From contig ONOQ01000010.1 in assembly GCA_900319485.1 (NCBI GenBank), positions 1-64,000 of the forward strand: 64,000 nt of DNA. Reading direction: 5' to 3'. Shown here in pieces: positions 10,067-17,963 of the stretch. How positions within the stretch are numbered: position 1 is the first letter of the stretch; every line of letters starts with the position of its first letter. The notes under the pieces are model-generated. The model saw only the letters and a list, made by a program, of their open reading frames with translations. It had not been told where the DNA came from and searched no databases. This DNA is from an uncultured Bacteroidales bacterium (lineage in GTDB: Bacteria > Bacteroidota > Bacteroidia > Bacteroidales > UBA932). A program made the position numbers and the translations under genes.

Positions 10067-10858
10067 TTAGCGGCGTGGCTTGGGGATGATGCCGCGGGAA
10101 GACTCCCTCACGAACTTAAGGATGGTGTCACGCTCCGGAGTCTGGGGGAAATTGGCCTCAATGTACTCCAGGGCCTGGCTCACGTTCATTCCCTTGAAAT
10201 AGATTGTGTCGTAGATGTCCTTTATCTCGTTCACCTTCTCCTCAGTGAAGCCGCGGCGGAGAAGTCCCACGCGGTTGACGCCTTCAAAACTGATGGGGTC
10301 ACGGCCTGCCAGCACGTACGGAGGGACGTCCTTGGAGAGTTTTGAGAAAGCGCCCACAAAGGCGTGAGTGCCCACGCGGCAGAACTGATGGGAGCCAGAC
10401 TTGCCGCCCATAATGCCCCAGTCATGGATATCGGTTTCACCTGCAAGGCCAACGTAACTGACTATGATGCAGTGATTGCCCACGGTGCAGTCGTGCGCGA
10501 TGTGCGCGTATGACATAATTAGGGTATCATTGCCGATTTTTGTGGTACCCTTGCCGCTTGCCTTGGTGCCGCGGTTTATGGTGGCGCACTCACGGATGTT
10601 CACGCGGTCACCTATCTCCACCCAGGATTCTTCTCCCTCGAACTTGAGGTCCTGGGGAATGGCGCCCACCACCGCTCCGGGGAAAACAGTGCAGTTCTCT
10701 CCAATGCGTACGTGGTTGTAAATGGTGGCATTGTTGAGCACCTTGGTTCCGGCACCGATAGTGACATTTGCGTCGATAAAAGCGAAAGGTCCTACCTCAA
10801 CGCCGTCTCCAAGTACGGCGTCAGGGTGAACGCAGGCCATAGGATGAATCTTTATCAT
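10067..10858 (-). CDS. lpxA: UDP-N-acetylglucosamine acyltransferase LpxA
   Basis: First step of lipid A synthesis: transfer of a 3-hydroxyacyl group from ACP to the 3-OH of UDP-GlcNAc. The 263-residue length is standard. The left-handed beta-helix hexapeptide repeats run through residues 1-190. The catalytic His lies in MSYAHIAHDC near residue 120, followed by GGKSGSHQFCRVG and a C-terminal helical part. It follows lpxC by 6 nt and precedes the wbqC-like gene by 3 nt. The product acts in the cytosol. Confidence 0.97.
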   Translation of the reverse strand: MIKIHPMACVHPDAVLGDGVEVGPFAFIDANVTIGAGTKVLNNATIYNHVRIGENCTVFPGAVVGAIPQDLKFEGEESWVEIGDRVNIRECATINRGTKASGKGTTKIGNDTLIMSYAHIAHDCTVGNHCIIVSYVGLAGETDIHDWGIMGGKSGSHQFCRVGTHAFVGAFSKLSKDVPPYVLAGRDPISFEGVNRVGLLRRGFTEEKVNEIKDIYDTIYFKGMNVSQALEYIEANFPQTPERDTILKFVRESSRGIIPKPRR

Positions 10859-10864
10859 AGTTGT

Positions 10865-11776
10865 TTACTTAATCTTGGAACGGATGAGTTTTGCCATTCT
10901 GGTGTTGAGAGCGTGGCCGGGTTTGAAAGCCGATACGTGTGCATTGAGGTAACCTCCAACAAGCCTTAAGTCTCCAATGAGGTCTAGGAGTTTGTGGCGG
11001 CCGCATTCGTCGGGGAAATTGAGTTTGAGGTTATTCAGATAACCGTCGTCGGTAACGTGGAGATCCGGCAGGCTGAATAATTGAGATACCCACTTTAACT
11101 GCTCTTCCGTAGCCTCCTGCTCCACAATAACTATTGCATTGTCAAGGTCTCCGCCCTTTATGAGGTTATTGCGGTAGAGGTACTCAATCTCGTGGAAGAA
11201 GCAGAAGGTGCGGCTTGGGCCGATTTCCGTGGCGTAGTCAACGCCCATGTCCCAGTGGACGTTCTGGACGCCGATGATGCGGGACCCGAAGTCCACAGTA
11301 ACGTCAATGGATGGGGCCGATGCGGGCTCTACCCTAATCCAGGAACCGGAATTCTCATCCTCAATTTCAACCACGTCACTGAGTTCCAGATACTTGCGCG
11401 GAACGCCCTGATTCTGGAGGCCATCGGCCTGGATTGCCTCCACGAAATAGCGCGCGCTGCCGTCCATAATGGGGACCTCTATGTTGTCCAGTTCAACTAT
11501 GGCGTTATCTACGCCAAGGCCGGTGAGGCAGGACATTATGTGCTCTATTGTAACGGCTACGGTTTCCTTGTAGGAGATTGTGGTGCTGCGCGCAGTATTT
11601 GAGACATTCTCCGCGACGGCAATTATGACAGGCCTGTATTTCAGATCAGTTCTGCGGAACTTGATGCCGGTTTCCGGAGGCGCGGGCATAAGTTTCATAT
11701 GGGCATAAGTTCCCGTATGAAGGCCCTTACCTTCAAAATAGTAAGATTTCTTTAGAGTATGCTGACTATTTTGCAT
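10865..11776 (-). CDS. lpxC: UDP-3-O-acyl-N-acetylglucosamine deacetylase LpxC, without FabZ fusion
   Basis: Zinc deacetylase catalysing the committed step of lipid A synthesis. The frame can be extended to a TTG at 11806, but that codon overlaps the -7 box. The ATG at 11776 (MQNSQHTLKKSYYFEGKGLHTG) is therefore preferred, giving 303 residues. Zinc and active-site segments are visible: TIEHIMSCLTGLGVDNA, EIGPSRTFCF, DECGRHKLLDLIGDLRL and the C-terminal HVSAFKPGHALN. In many Bacteroidetes LpxC is fused to FabZ; here the chain ends right after the deacetylase domain (MAKLIRSKIK). The only FabZ seen is a separate gene at 29531. The gene has its own promoter inside the lpx cluster. Confidence 0.96.
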   Translation of the reverse strand: MQNSQHTLKKSYYFEGKGLHTGTYAHMKLMPAPPETGIKFRRTDLKYRPVIIAVAENVSNTARSTTISYKETVAVTIEHIMSCLTGLGVDNAIVELDNIEVPIMDGSARYFVEAIQADGLQNQGVPRKYLELSDVVEIEDENSGSWIRVEPASAPSIDVTVDFGSRIIGVQNVHWDMGVDYATEIGPSRTFCFFHEIEYLYRNNLIKGGDLDNAIVIVEQEATEEQLKWVSQLFSLPDLHVTDDGYLNNLKLNFPDECGRHKLLDLIGDLRLVGGYLNAHVSAFKPGHALNTRMAKLIRSKIK

Positions 11777-11803
11777 CAATTCCTTATCCTTGACAAAAGT
11801 GTG

Positions 11804-11835
11804 CAAAGATAAGAAATTGATGCGTAAAATCCAAA
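11804..11835 (-). promoter_or_regulatory. Promoter of lpxC-lpxA-wbqC
   Basis: On the minus strand, TTTG (11835-11832), a 20-nt spacer and TATCTTTG (11811-11804) make a near-consensus Bacteroidetes promoter. The lpxC start at 11776 follows after a short leader. Confidence 0.78.
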
Positions 11836-11841
11836 AAGGGA

Positions 11842-12831
11842 CTATTCCTCGGCCTGGCGCTTGAAGATGGCGTAGGCTTTCATATACTGCTTCACGGGGA
11901 TAACCGGCGACCCAACAAGGACTTCTCCCTCCTTACGGATGTTGCCGATAACGCCTCCCTGGGCGCAGATGGTGGTGTGGTCCGCGATCTTGAGATGACC
12001 GGCAACCCCAACCTGACCTGCCAGGATGCAGTATTTGCCTATCTGGGTGGAGCCTGCTATTCCGCACTGGGCGGCCATAGCGGTGTGGTCCCCTATTATC
12101 ACGTTGTGGGCAATCTGGCAGAGATTGTCAATCTTGACGCCGTTCCCGATGATGGTGGATTCCATCTGGGCGCGGTCTACGGTGGTATTGGCGCCAATCT
12201 CTACGTCGTTGCCTATAACCACGTTCCCAAGGTGCTCTATCTTTTCCCAACTGCCGTCAGGCTGCGGGGCGTTGCCAAAACCATCGGCCCCTATCACTAC
12301 TCCGCTGTGGAGGATGACGTTGTTGCCGATAACCATTCCGGGATAGATGCGGACGCCCGGATAGAAGATGCAGTTACTGCCGATGGTGCAGTTCTCCCCG
12401 ATGTAGACGTGCTCATGGATGACGGTGTTGTCCCCTACAACCGTGTGGCGGCCTACATAGGAGTAATCACCGACGTATACCTTCCTGCCGAATTTGGTGG
12501 ACAGGAACCAGCGGGCCCTGAGGCTGCGGTGACGCTTTGCCTTCTTCTTTTTATCGGCCACATACTTGAGGAGTTCAGCAATTGCGCTGTAGGCGTCCTC
12601 CACCCTCACCATTGTGGGCGTGACGGACTCCTTTGGCTGGAAGTCCTTTCCCACGATGAGGATGGATGCCTTGCTGCTGTACACGAAGGGCTCGTATTTT
12701 GGGTTGGCGAAAAAACTCAGGGTACCGGGCTTGCCGTGTTCTATCTTGGCAAACTTTGTGGCCTTGGCGTTTTCATCGCCTTCCACGGTACCCTTGAGCA
12801 GTTGCGCCAGGAATTTTGCAGTTAATTCCAT
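11842..12831 (-). CDS. lpxD: UDP-3-O-acylglucosamine N-acyltransferase LpxD
   Basis: Third enzyme of the lipid A pathway; adds the second 3-hydroxyacyl chain to UDP-3-O-acyl-GlcN. The 329-residue product has an N-terminal uridine-binding domain (about 1-100, with [14 protein letters not shown]). A long hexapeptide beta-helix follows (about 110-300), containing IGADGFG and the His-bearing [12 protein letters not shown], and then a C-terminal helix. Its start is 1 nt after the gpmI stop. Order is lpxD then lpxC then lpxA, as usual in the phylum, but with a promoter between lpxD and lpxC. Confidence 0.96.
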   Translation of the reverse strand: MELTAKFLAQLLKGTVEGDENAKATKFAKIEHGKPGTLSFFANPKYEPFVYSSKASILIVGKDFQPKESVTPTMVRVEDAYSAIAELLKYVADKKKKAKRHRSLRARWFLSTKFGRKVYVGDYSYVGRHTVVGDNTVIHEHVYIGENCTIGSNCIFYPGVRIYPGMVIGNNVILHSGVVIGADGFGNAPQPDGSWEKIEHLGNVVIGNDVEIGANTTVDRAQMESTIIGNGVKIDNLCQIAHNVIIGDHTAMAAQCGIAGSTQIGKYCILAGQVGVAGHLKIADHTTICAQGGVIGNIRKEGEVLVGSPVIPVKQYMKAYAIFKRQAEE

Positions 12832-12832
12832 A

Positions 12833-14353
12833 CTAAATAAGAGGCTCTGCGGTCATTGCGGCGGGCTTGGGGATGCCCATCAGTTTGAGGATGGTGGGAG
12901 CCACGTTGCAAAGGGCGCCGTCCTTGACTTTCTTAACCTCCGGCCCGGCATTGATTACCACAAACTGAACGGTGTTGAGAGAGTGGGCGGTGTTGGGGGT
13001 GCCGTCTGCGTTCACTGCAAAATCCGCGTTGCCGTGGTCTGCGGTGAGGAGCACCACATAGTCCTTTGCAATTGCTTCCTTCACTACCTCTCCCACCAGT
13101 TTGTCTATGCAGGTGACCGCACGGGTGATGGAATTGTAGATGCCGGTATGGCCCACCATGTCTCCGTTTGCGAAGTTGAGGATTATCATATCCTGCTTTC
13201 CGGAGCGGATCTGGGCGATGAGTTTCTCTGCAACCTCAGGGGCGCTCATCTGGGGAAGGAGGTCATATGTGGGAACCTTGGGGCTGTTCACAAGGATGCG
13301 GTCCTCGTTCTCGAAGACGGTTTCACGGCCGCCGTTGAAGAAGAACGTCACGTGGGCGTATTTCTCTGTCTCCGCTATCCTCAACTGATGCTTTCCGGCC
13401 TTGGAGACGGTTTCACCAAGGGTATCCTGCACAAGTTCCTTGTCAAAGAGGATGTGCACGCCGGTGAATGAGGCGTCATAGGGAGTGAGGCAGCAGTAGT
13501 AGAGGGGAATTGTGTGCATTCCCTCTTCAGGCATATCCTTCTGGGTGAGGACGGAAGTGAGTTCACGGGCACGGTCGTTACGGAAGTTATAGAAGATAAT
13601 GGCATCTCCTTCCTCAATGGTAGCCACGGGCTTACCGTTTTCAGTGACTACGATGGGCTTTATGAATTCATCGGTCACATCGGCGTCATAACTGGCCTGG
13701 ATACCGGCCTGGGCGCTTTCAAATGCGGCGCCCTTGCCCTCCACAAGGAGGTCATAGGCTTCCTTCACTCTGGCCCAGCGCTTGTCACGGTCCATGGCAT
13801 AGAACCTTCCGCAGACGGAGGCCACCTTGCCGGTGGTTTCCTTCATCTTTTCCTCAAGTTCCGCCACAAAGCCAAGGCCGCTGCGGGGATCAGTGTCACG
13901 GCCGTCCATGAAGGCGTGAACGTACACCTTGTCAAGGCCTTCTTCCTTTGCTACGCGGAGGAATTCGTACACGTGGTCAAGGGAACTGTGAACGCCGCCG
14001 TGGGAGGTAAGGCCCATCAGGTGGAGTTTCTTTCCGCTCTTTTTAACGTAATCGTATGCCGCCCTGATCTCCTTGTTCTCAAGGAGTTTGTGTTCACGGC
14101 AGGCAATGTTGATTTTAACAAGATCCTGGTAAACTACGCGGCCGGCGCCAAGGTTCATATGACCAACCTCACTGTTACCCATCTGGCCGTCAGGGAGACC
14201 CACGTATTCACCGCAGGCCTGAAGATGGCCGAAAGGATATTTTTCACGGAGGGCGTCAATGTTGGGCGTGCCCTGGGTCCAGATTGCGTTTGAGTAGTCG
14301 TGACGGCCTTCACCCCAGCCGTCCAGGATCATAAGAAGTACTTTTCTGTTCAT
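12833..14353 (-). CDS. gpmI: 2,3-bisphosphoglycerate-independent phosphoglycerate mutase
   Basis: Interconverts 3- and 2-phosphoglycerate in glycolysis using two Mn ions and a phosphoserine intermediate. The 506-residue length is standard. The catalytic Ser is residue 61 in [13 protein letters not shown]. Metal ligands appear in MILDGWGE at the N-terminus, the C-terminal [10 protein letters not shown] and TADHGNAD. It shares a transcript with lpxD (1-nt gap) and probably with the upstream coiled-coil gene (11-nt gap), an unexplained pairing of glycolysis and envelope genes. Confidence 0.97.
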   Translation of the reverse strand: MNRKVLLMILDGWGEGRHDYSNAIWTQGTPNIDALREKYPFGHLQACGEYVGLPDGQMGNSEVGHMNLGAGRVVYQDLVKINIACREHKLLENKEIRAAYDYVKKSGKKLHLMGLTSHGGVHSSLDHVYEFLRVAKEEGLDKVYVHAFMDGRDTDPRSGLGFVAELEEKMKETTGKVASVCGRFYAMDRDKRWARVKEAYDLLVEGKGAAFESAQAGIQASYDADVTDEFIKPIVVTENGKPVATIEEGDAIIFYNFRNDRARELTSVLTQKDMPEEGMHTIPLYYCCLTPYDASFTGVHILFDKELVQDTLGETVSKAGKHQLRIAETEKYAHVTFFFNGGRETVFENEDRILVNSPKVPTYDLLPQMSAPEVAEKLIAQIRSGKQDMIILNFANGDMVGHTGIYNSITRAVTCIDKLVGEVVKEAIAKDYVVLLTADHGNADFAVNADGTPNTAHSLNTVQFVVINAGPEVKKVKDGALCNVAPTILKLMGIPKPAAMTAEPLI

Positions 14354-14364
14354 TTTCAGGTTAA

Positions 14365-15168
14365 TTATTCTACTACAGGTGCAGGTGCGGGAACGGGGGT
14401 GGGTTCTGCGGGGAGAACGGGCTTGGGTGCCTCGGGGACCTCGATTTCCTCGTGGGACTCGATCACCTCCTGGGCCTGCTCGGCCTTCTGCTCAGCGGCC
14501 TCGGCCTTGACGGCAGCCTCCTCGGCGGCCTTCTGGGCCTTGATCAGGTCTTCCTGCTTATTTGCTATATTCTGCTGCTCCTTGAGGTCTTTCTTACCCT
14601 GGCTGACCTCTTTCTTTGCAGCCTTCACATCCTTCTTGGCGGCGGCGATGTCCTTCTTGGCCGCGCTGATTTCCTTCTTCAGGGAGTCCATAGTCTTCTT
14701 GTTCTGGTTTACCTTGGACTCAGACTCCTTGTATTCCTTCTTTGCCACATTGAGGTCCGAGGTGAGTTCCTTGAGTTCGTTCTCAAGTTCCTTCACAGCC
14801 TGTTTATCGGCGGAATCGAACTTGCCGTCATCCACCTTGCGGGCCTTCTTCTCAAGTTTGAGGGCGGCCTTCTTTGCCTTGATCACATCATCCTTTGCCT
14901 TGAGGGACTGCTTCAGGACGGAAAGGGACTTCTTGCCCTGATTGTACTGGTCCTTGGCTTTGTCGTACTGCTGCTCCAGTTTGCCAATATGGGTCTGGCT
15001 GGCCGATATCTGTTTGTCGGCGGCACGCTGGGTCTCGGAGAGTTCCTTCTCCTTCTGCTGGAGGTTCTGCTCTGCTGCCTGGACGGCTTCCTTGTTGGTC
15101 TGGGCGTTGGCGCTGAAAGAAACGGTTACAGCGGCGATAACTGCGATGATGTTGAGAATGTGTTTCAT
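14365..15168 (-). CDS. Secreted Lys/Ala/Glu-rich coiled-coil protein
   Basis: No family recognised. The 267-residue product has a signal peptide (cleavage near NAQ, residue 23) and then nearly 200 residues of heptad-like helix rich in Lys, Glu, Ala and Gln. This includes a tandem [22 protein letters not shown] stretch. The chain ends in a Pro-rich tail ([12 protein letters not shown]). It would sit in the periplasm as a long coiled coil; the basic helix and proline tail recall linkers that touch the peptidoglycan, but that is speculation. It lies 11 nt upstream of gpmI and has its own divergent promoter. Confidence 0.8.
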   Translation of the reverse strand: MKHILNIIAVIAAVTVSFSANAQTNKEAVQAAEQNLQQKEKELSETQRAADKQISASQTHIGKLEQQYDKAKDQYNQGKKSLSVLKQSLKAKDDVIKAKKAALKLEKKARKVDDGKFDSADKQAVKELENELKELTSDLNVAKKEYKESESKVNQNKKTMDSLKKEISAAKKDIAAAKKDVKAAKKEVSQGKKDLKEQQNIANKQEDLIKAQKAAEEAAVKAEAAEQKAEQAQEVIESHEEIEVPEAPKPVLPAEPTPVPAPAPVVE

Positions 15169-15198
15169 ATCGTTATTATTTAATCAGTTTCTATTCTG

Positions 15199-15206
15199 CA
15201 AATTTA
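15199..15206 (-). promoter_or_regulatory. -7 box for the coiled-coil/gpmI/lpxD unit
   Basis: The minus strand reads TAAATTTG, matching TAnnTTTG, about 30 nt before the ATG at 15168. No clear -33 box is seen. Confidence 0.5.
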
Positions 15207-15218
15207 ATCATTTTTCCA

Positions 15219-15226
15219 TATATTTG
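15219..15226 (+). promoter_or_regulatory. -7 box for the acyltransferase-like/rimP unit
   Basis: TATATTTG matches TAnnTTTG, 26 nt before the ATG at 15253. It is back to back with the divergent minus-strand box at 15199-15206. Confidence 0.58.
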
Positions 15227-15252
15227 CATAGACAAACCTCAACCTATTCACT

Positions 15253-16155
15253 ATGTTTGGATTAAGACCTGACGGAAAGCAGGTGCGGGACATAGATCCC
15301 ATCCAGCGGATAATACCGCATATAATGAGGCACCGCCACGATTCCCAGAACCTGACGGACTACGACTGCCCCTGCGAGCCCCTTGACGCGTTCATCAAGG
15401 AACAATCGGCCCTTGGAGAGAATTACAACTATATGCACATAGTCATTGCCGGCCTTGTGCGCACCATTGCCCTGTTCCCAAGGATCAACCGTTTCATCAT
15501 GAACGGCCGCATCTTCCAGAGAAACACAATCCAGATTTCCTTCGTGGTCAAGAAGGGACTGAGCGCCGAAGCCGCGGACACTACCGTAAAGATAGACTTC
15601 ACGGGCCTTGAGAGCCTTCCTGAAGTACGTGACAAGATAAACGACGCAATAAGGGCCAACAGCCATATGGATGCCAATAACGGCACTGACAAACTGGCGC
15701 GCCTCATCACCTTCACGCCCAATTTCCTCATCCATTTCCTGGTTGCAACAATCAAGTATCTGGACAAGCACGGGCTGCTTCCGGGCGCAATCCTCAAGGT
15801 GAGCCCCTTCCATACATCGGCCTTCATCACCAATCTCAAGTCCATCAAGGGACCGTCCATCTTCCATCACCTGTATGATTTTGGAAACACCGGAATGTTC
15901 TTTGCGATGGGCAAGGAGGCCAAGGTGCCGGTGGTCCAGGGAGACCAGGTGGTAGTGGGCAAGCGTATGCCGCTATATATAGTTACCGACGAACGTTTCT
16001 GCGACGGATTCTACTTTGTGAACGCCCTGAGGAATCTCCGTGAGAATTACGCCCACCCGGAAAGGCTCCTCGAAAGGATTGAAGAAGTGACGCAGGACGT
16101 GAAGGTAATAGACAGACACAGTTTCCGTAAGAAAAACAGGAATAAAGATGAATAA
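15253..16155 (+). CDS. 2-oxo-acid dehydrogenase E2-like acyltransferase fold, catalytic His absent
   Basis: A 300-residue protein resembling the catalytic domain of dihydrolipoyl acyltransferases (chloramphenicol acetyltransferase fold), with no lipoyl or subunit-binding domain. In true E2 enzymes the active site reads DHRxxDG. Here the matching segment is VTDERFCDGFYF, with Glu in place of the His while the second Asp and Gly remain. Classical acyltransfer is therefore doubtful. Other fold-like parts are FPRINRFIMNGRIFQR and SPFHTSAFITNLKSI. It overlaps rimP by 8 bp, so the two genes are translated from one message. Its role is unknown. Confidence 0.75.
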   Translation: MFGLRPDGKQVRDIDPIQRIIPHIMRHRHDSQNLTDYDCPCEPLDAFIKEQSALGENYNYMHIVIAGLVRTIALFPRINRFIMNGRIFQRNTIQISFVVKKGLSAEAADTTVKIDFTGLESLPEVRDKINDAIRANSHMDANNGTDKLARLITFTPNFLIHFLVATIKYLDKHGLLPGAILKVSPFHTSAFITNLKSIKGPSIFHHLYDFGNTGMFFAMGKEAKVPVVQGDQVVVGKRMPLYIVTDERFCDGFYFVNALRNLRENYAHPERLLERIEEVTQDVKVIDRHSFRKKNRNKDE

Positions 16156-16558
16156 GGAACTTATCGCAAAGGCCGTGGAGGCCGCCGTGGCCCAGAGGGG
16201 CTGCTTCCTTGTGGACGTTACCGTTTCCAAGGACAACGACATTGAAATAATCATCGAGAAAGAGCAGGGAGACGTTGACTGGGAAGACTGCAGTGCCATT
16301 GACAAGGTGGTGCACGAGGCCTTTGACCAGGACGTGGAGGATTACGCGCTCACCGTGTCATCGGCCGGCCTGGACCGCCCTTTCAAGGTCCTGAAGCAAT
16401 TCCAAAAGGCCATCGGCACAAAGGTGGAGGTGTGGCTCAAGGGCGGGAAAAAGGTCAAGGGCACCCTTGATGCCGCTACTGAGGCCGATATCACCGTAGA
16501 CGGCGCTGTCATCGGCCTTGAAGGCGTCAACAGGGTAATGCCGTACATCGAGTTTTGA
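16148..16558 (+). CDS. rimP: Ribosome maturation factor RimP
   Basis: Assists late assembly of the 30S subunit. The 136-residue product has the two-domain layout of the family. In the first domain are RGCFLVDVTVSKDNDIEIII and DCSAIDKVVHEAFD, then YALTVSSAGLDRPF leading into the C-terminal SH3-like barrel (GTKVEVWLKGGKKVKGTL). The start codon lies inside the end of the preceding gene (ATGAATAA overlap). It heads the conserved rimP-nusA-infB block, but a strong promoter and a hairpin separate it from nusA. Confidence 0.95.
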   Translation: MNKELIAKAVEAAVAQRGCFLVDVTVSKDNDIEIIIEKEQGDVDWEDCSAIDKVVHEAFDQDVEDYALTVSSAGLDRPFKVLKQFQKAIGTKVEVWLKGGKKVKGTLDAATEADITVDGAVIGLEGVNRVMPYIEF

Positions 16559-16566
16559 CAATTCCC

Positions 16567-16597
16567 TTTGCATTTTAAGAATTTATTCTTATCTTTG
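16567..16597 (+). promoter_or_regulatory. Consensus promoter of nusA-infB
   Basis: TTTG (16567-16570), a 19-nt spacer and TATCTTTG (16590-16597) match the full Bacteroidetes consensus. It gives nusA-infB expression independent of rimP. Confidence 0.85.
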
Positions 16598-16610
16598 CAC
16601 CCGTGAACGA

Positions 16611-16641
16611 GATAGAGGACGACGGTCCCCTATCTTTTTTT
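16611..16641 (+). terminator. Terminator-like hairpin in the nusA leader (possible attenuator)
   Basis: GATAG (16611-16615) pairs with CTATC (16630-16634), and GGAC (16617-16620) pairs with GTCC (16625-16628), with one mismatch and a 4-nt loop. Seven T residues follow (16635-16641). It lies between the nusA promoter and the ATG at 16671, which suits attenuation or terminator read-through control of nusA. Confidence 0.62.
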
Positions 16642-16670
16642 ATGGCAATAGAAACAATAAATATATAACA

Positions 16671-17939
16671 ATGGCAAAAGAAAAAGAGAAAGAAATCACC
16701 TTGATTGACGCTTTCAAGGATTTCAAGGAAGAGAAGAGCATAGACCGTCCGGTTATGCTGGGTGTCCTCAAGGACGTATTCCTCACACAACTCGCCAAGA
16801 CCTATGGCAGCGCAGACAACTTTGACGTCATCATCAACGTGGACAAGGGAGACTGCGAGATCTACCAGAACTTCGAGGTAGTGGAAGAGGTTGAAGACCC
16901 CGTGACCCAGATCACCGTGGAGGAGATTGCCGCAGAAACCGGCGACGACGACTACGAGATCGGCGACACCTTCGCCCGTAAACTCTCACTCGCCTCCTTC
17001 GGCCGCCGAGGTATCCTCAACATCCGCCAGAACCTCCAGGGCCGCATCATGGACATCGAGAAAGCCAACGTGTTCAAGAAGTACTCAGAGCGCGTGGGTG
17101 AGATTTTCACCGGTGAGGTTTACCAGACCTGGAAGAACGAGGTCCTCATCCTTGACGAGGACGGCAACGAACTCCGTATGCCCAAGAGTGAGCAGATCCC
17201 CGGAGAGCACTTCAAGAAGTCCGATTCCGTCCGCGCCATCATCAAGAGCGTGGAGATGAAGAACAACACCACTCCCTACATAGTCCTTTCCCGCACCACG
17301 GACAGTTTCCTTGAGAAACTCTTCGAGATGGAGGTTCCTGAGATCTACGACGGCCTCATCACCGTGAAGAAGGTTGTCCGCATCCCCGGAGAGAGGGCAA
17401 AGGTAGCCGTGGAATCCTACGACGACAGAATCGATCCCATCGGCGCCTGCATCGGCGTGAAGGGATCCCGCATCATGGGAATCGTCCGTGAACTCCGCAA
17501 CGAGAACATAGACGTAATCCAGTGGAGTTCCAACCCTCAACTGATGATCCAGAGGGCCCTCAATCCCGCACGCATCTCCCGCATAGACCTTGGCCAGTCC
17601 CCCGATGACAAGATCAAGGTGTTTATGCAGGCCGATGAAGTAAAGAAGGGTATCGGCAAGGGCGGCGTGAACATCAAACTGGCAGGTATGCTGGTTGGCC
17701 GCGAAATTGAGGTATGGAGGGAACTCCAGAAGAACGAGGAAGAGGAAGACGACGTCCTTCTCAGCGAGTTCGCCGATGTAATCGATCCCTGGGTTATCGA
17801 GCGCCTGCAGTCCATCGGCTGCGACACAGCCCGCAGCGTTATGGCCCTTTCTCCGGCCGATATCGCCACCAGGGCAGACCTTGAGGACGAGACAGTGGAA
17901 GAGGTGCTGAAGATTCTCCGCGCCGAATTCGAAGACTAA
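16671..17939 (+). CDS. nusA: Transcription termination/antitermination factor NusA
   Basis: Binds RNA polymerase and nascent RNA to modulate pausing, termination and antitermination. The 422-residue product has the N-terminal polymerase-binding domain (about 1-130), the S1 domain (VGEIFTGEVYQTWKN onward, about 140-210) and two KH domains. KH features are the conserved DPIGACIGVKGSRIMGIVREL and KKGIGKGGVNIKLAG. A short acidic C-terminal part follows, with one helix-hairpin-helix-like repeat in place of the two acidic repeats of E. coli. It is 24 nt upstream of infB. Confidence 0.97.
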   Translation: MAKEKEKEITLIDAFKDFKEEKSIDRPVMLGVLKDVFLTQLAKTYGSADNFDVIINVDKGDCEIYQNFEVVEEVEDPVTQITVEEIAAETGDDDYEIGDTFARKLSLASFGRRGILNIRQNLQGRIMDIEKANVFKKYSERVGEIFTGEVYQTWKNEVLILDEDGNELRMPKSEQIPGEHFKKSDSVRAIIKSVEMKNNTTPYIVLSRTTDSFLEKLFEMEVPEIYDGLITVKKVVRIPGERAKVAVESYDDRIDPIGACIGVKGSRIMGIVRELRNENIDVIQWSSNPQLMIQRALNPARISRIDLGQSPDDKIKVFMQADEVKKGIGKGGVNIKLAGMLVGREIEVWRELQKNEEEEDDVLLSEFADVIDPWVIERLQSIGCDTARSVMALSPADIATRADLEDETVEEVLKILRAEFED

Positions 17940-17963
17940 TTCAGAAACAAAAAGGGGTTATAT

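Noticed and set aside
11774..11806. Longer lpxC start at TTG 11806
   Set aside because: The codon overlaps the -7 box, so it would lie upstream of the transcript start; the ATG at 11776 fits the family.
11977..12825. Plus-strand frame of 282 codons opposite lpxD
   Set aside because: Arises from the hexapeptide-repeat codon pattern of lpxD; lpxD is certain.
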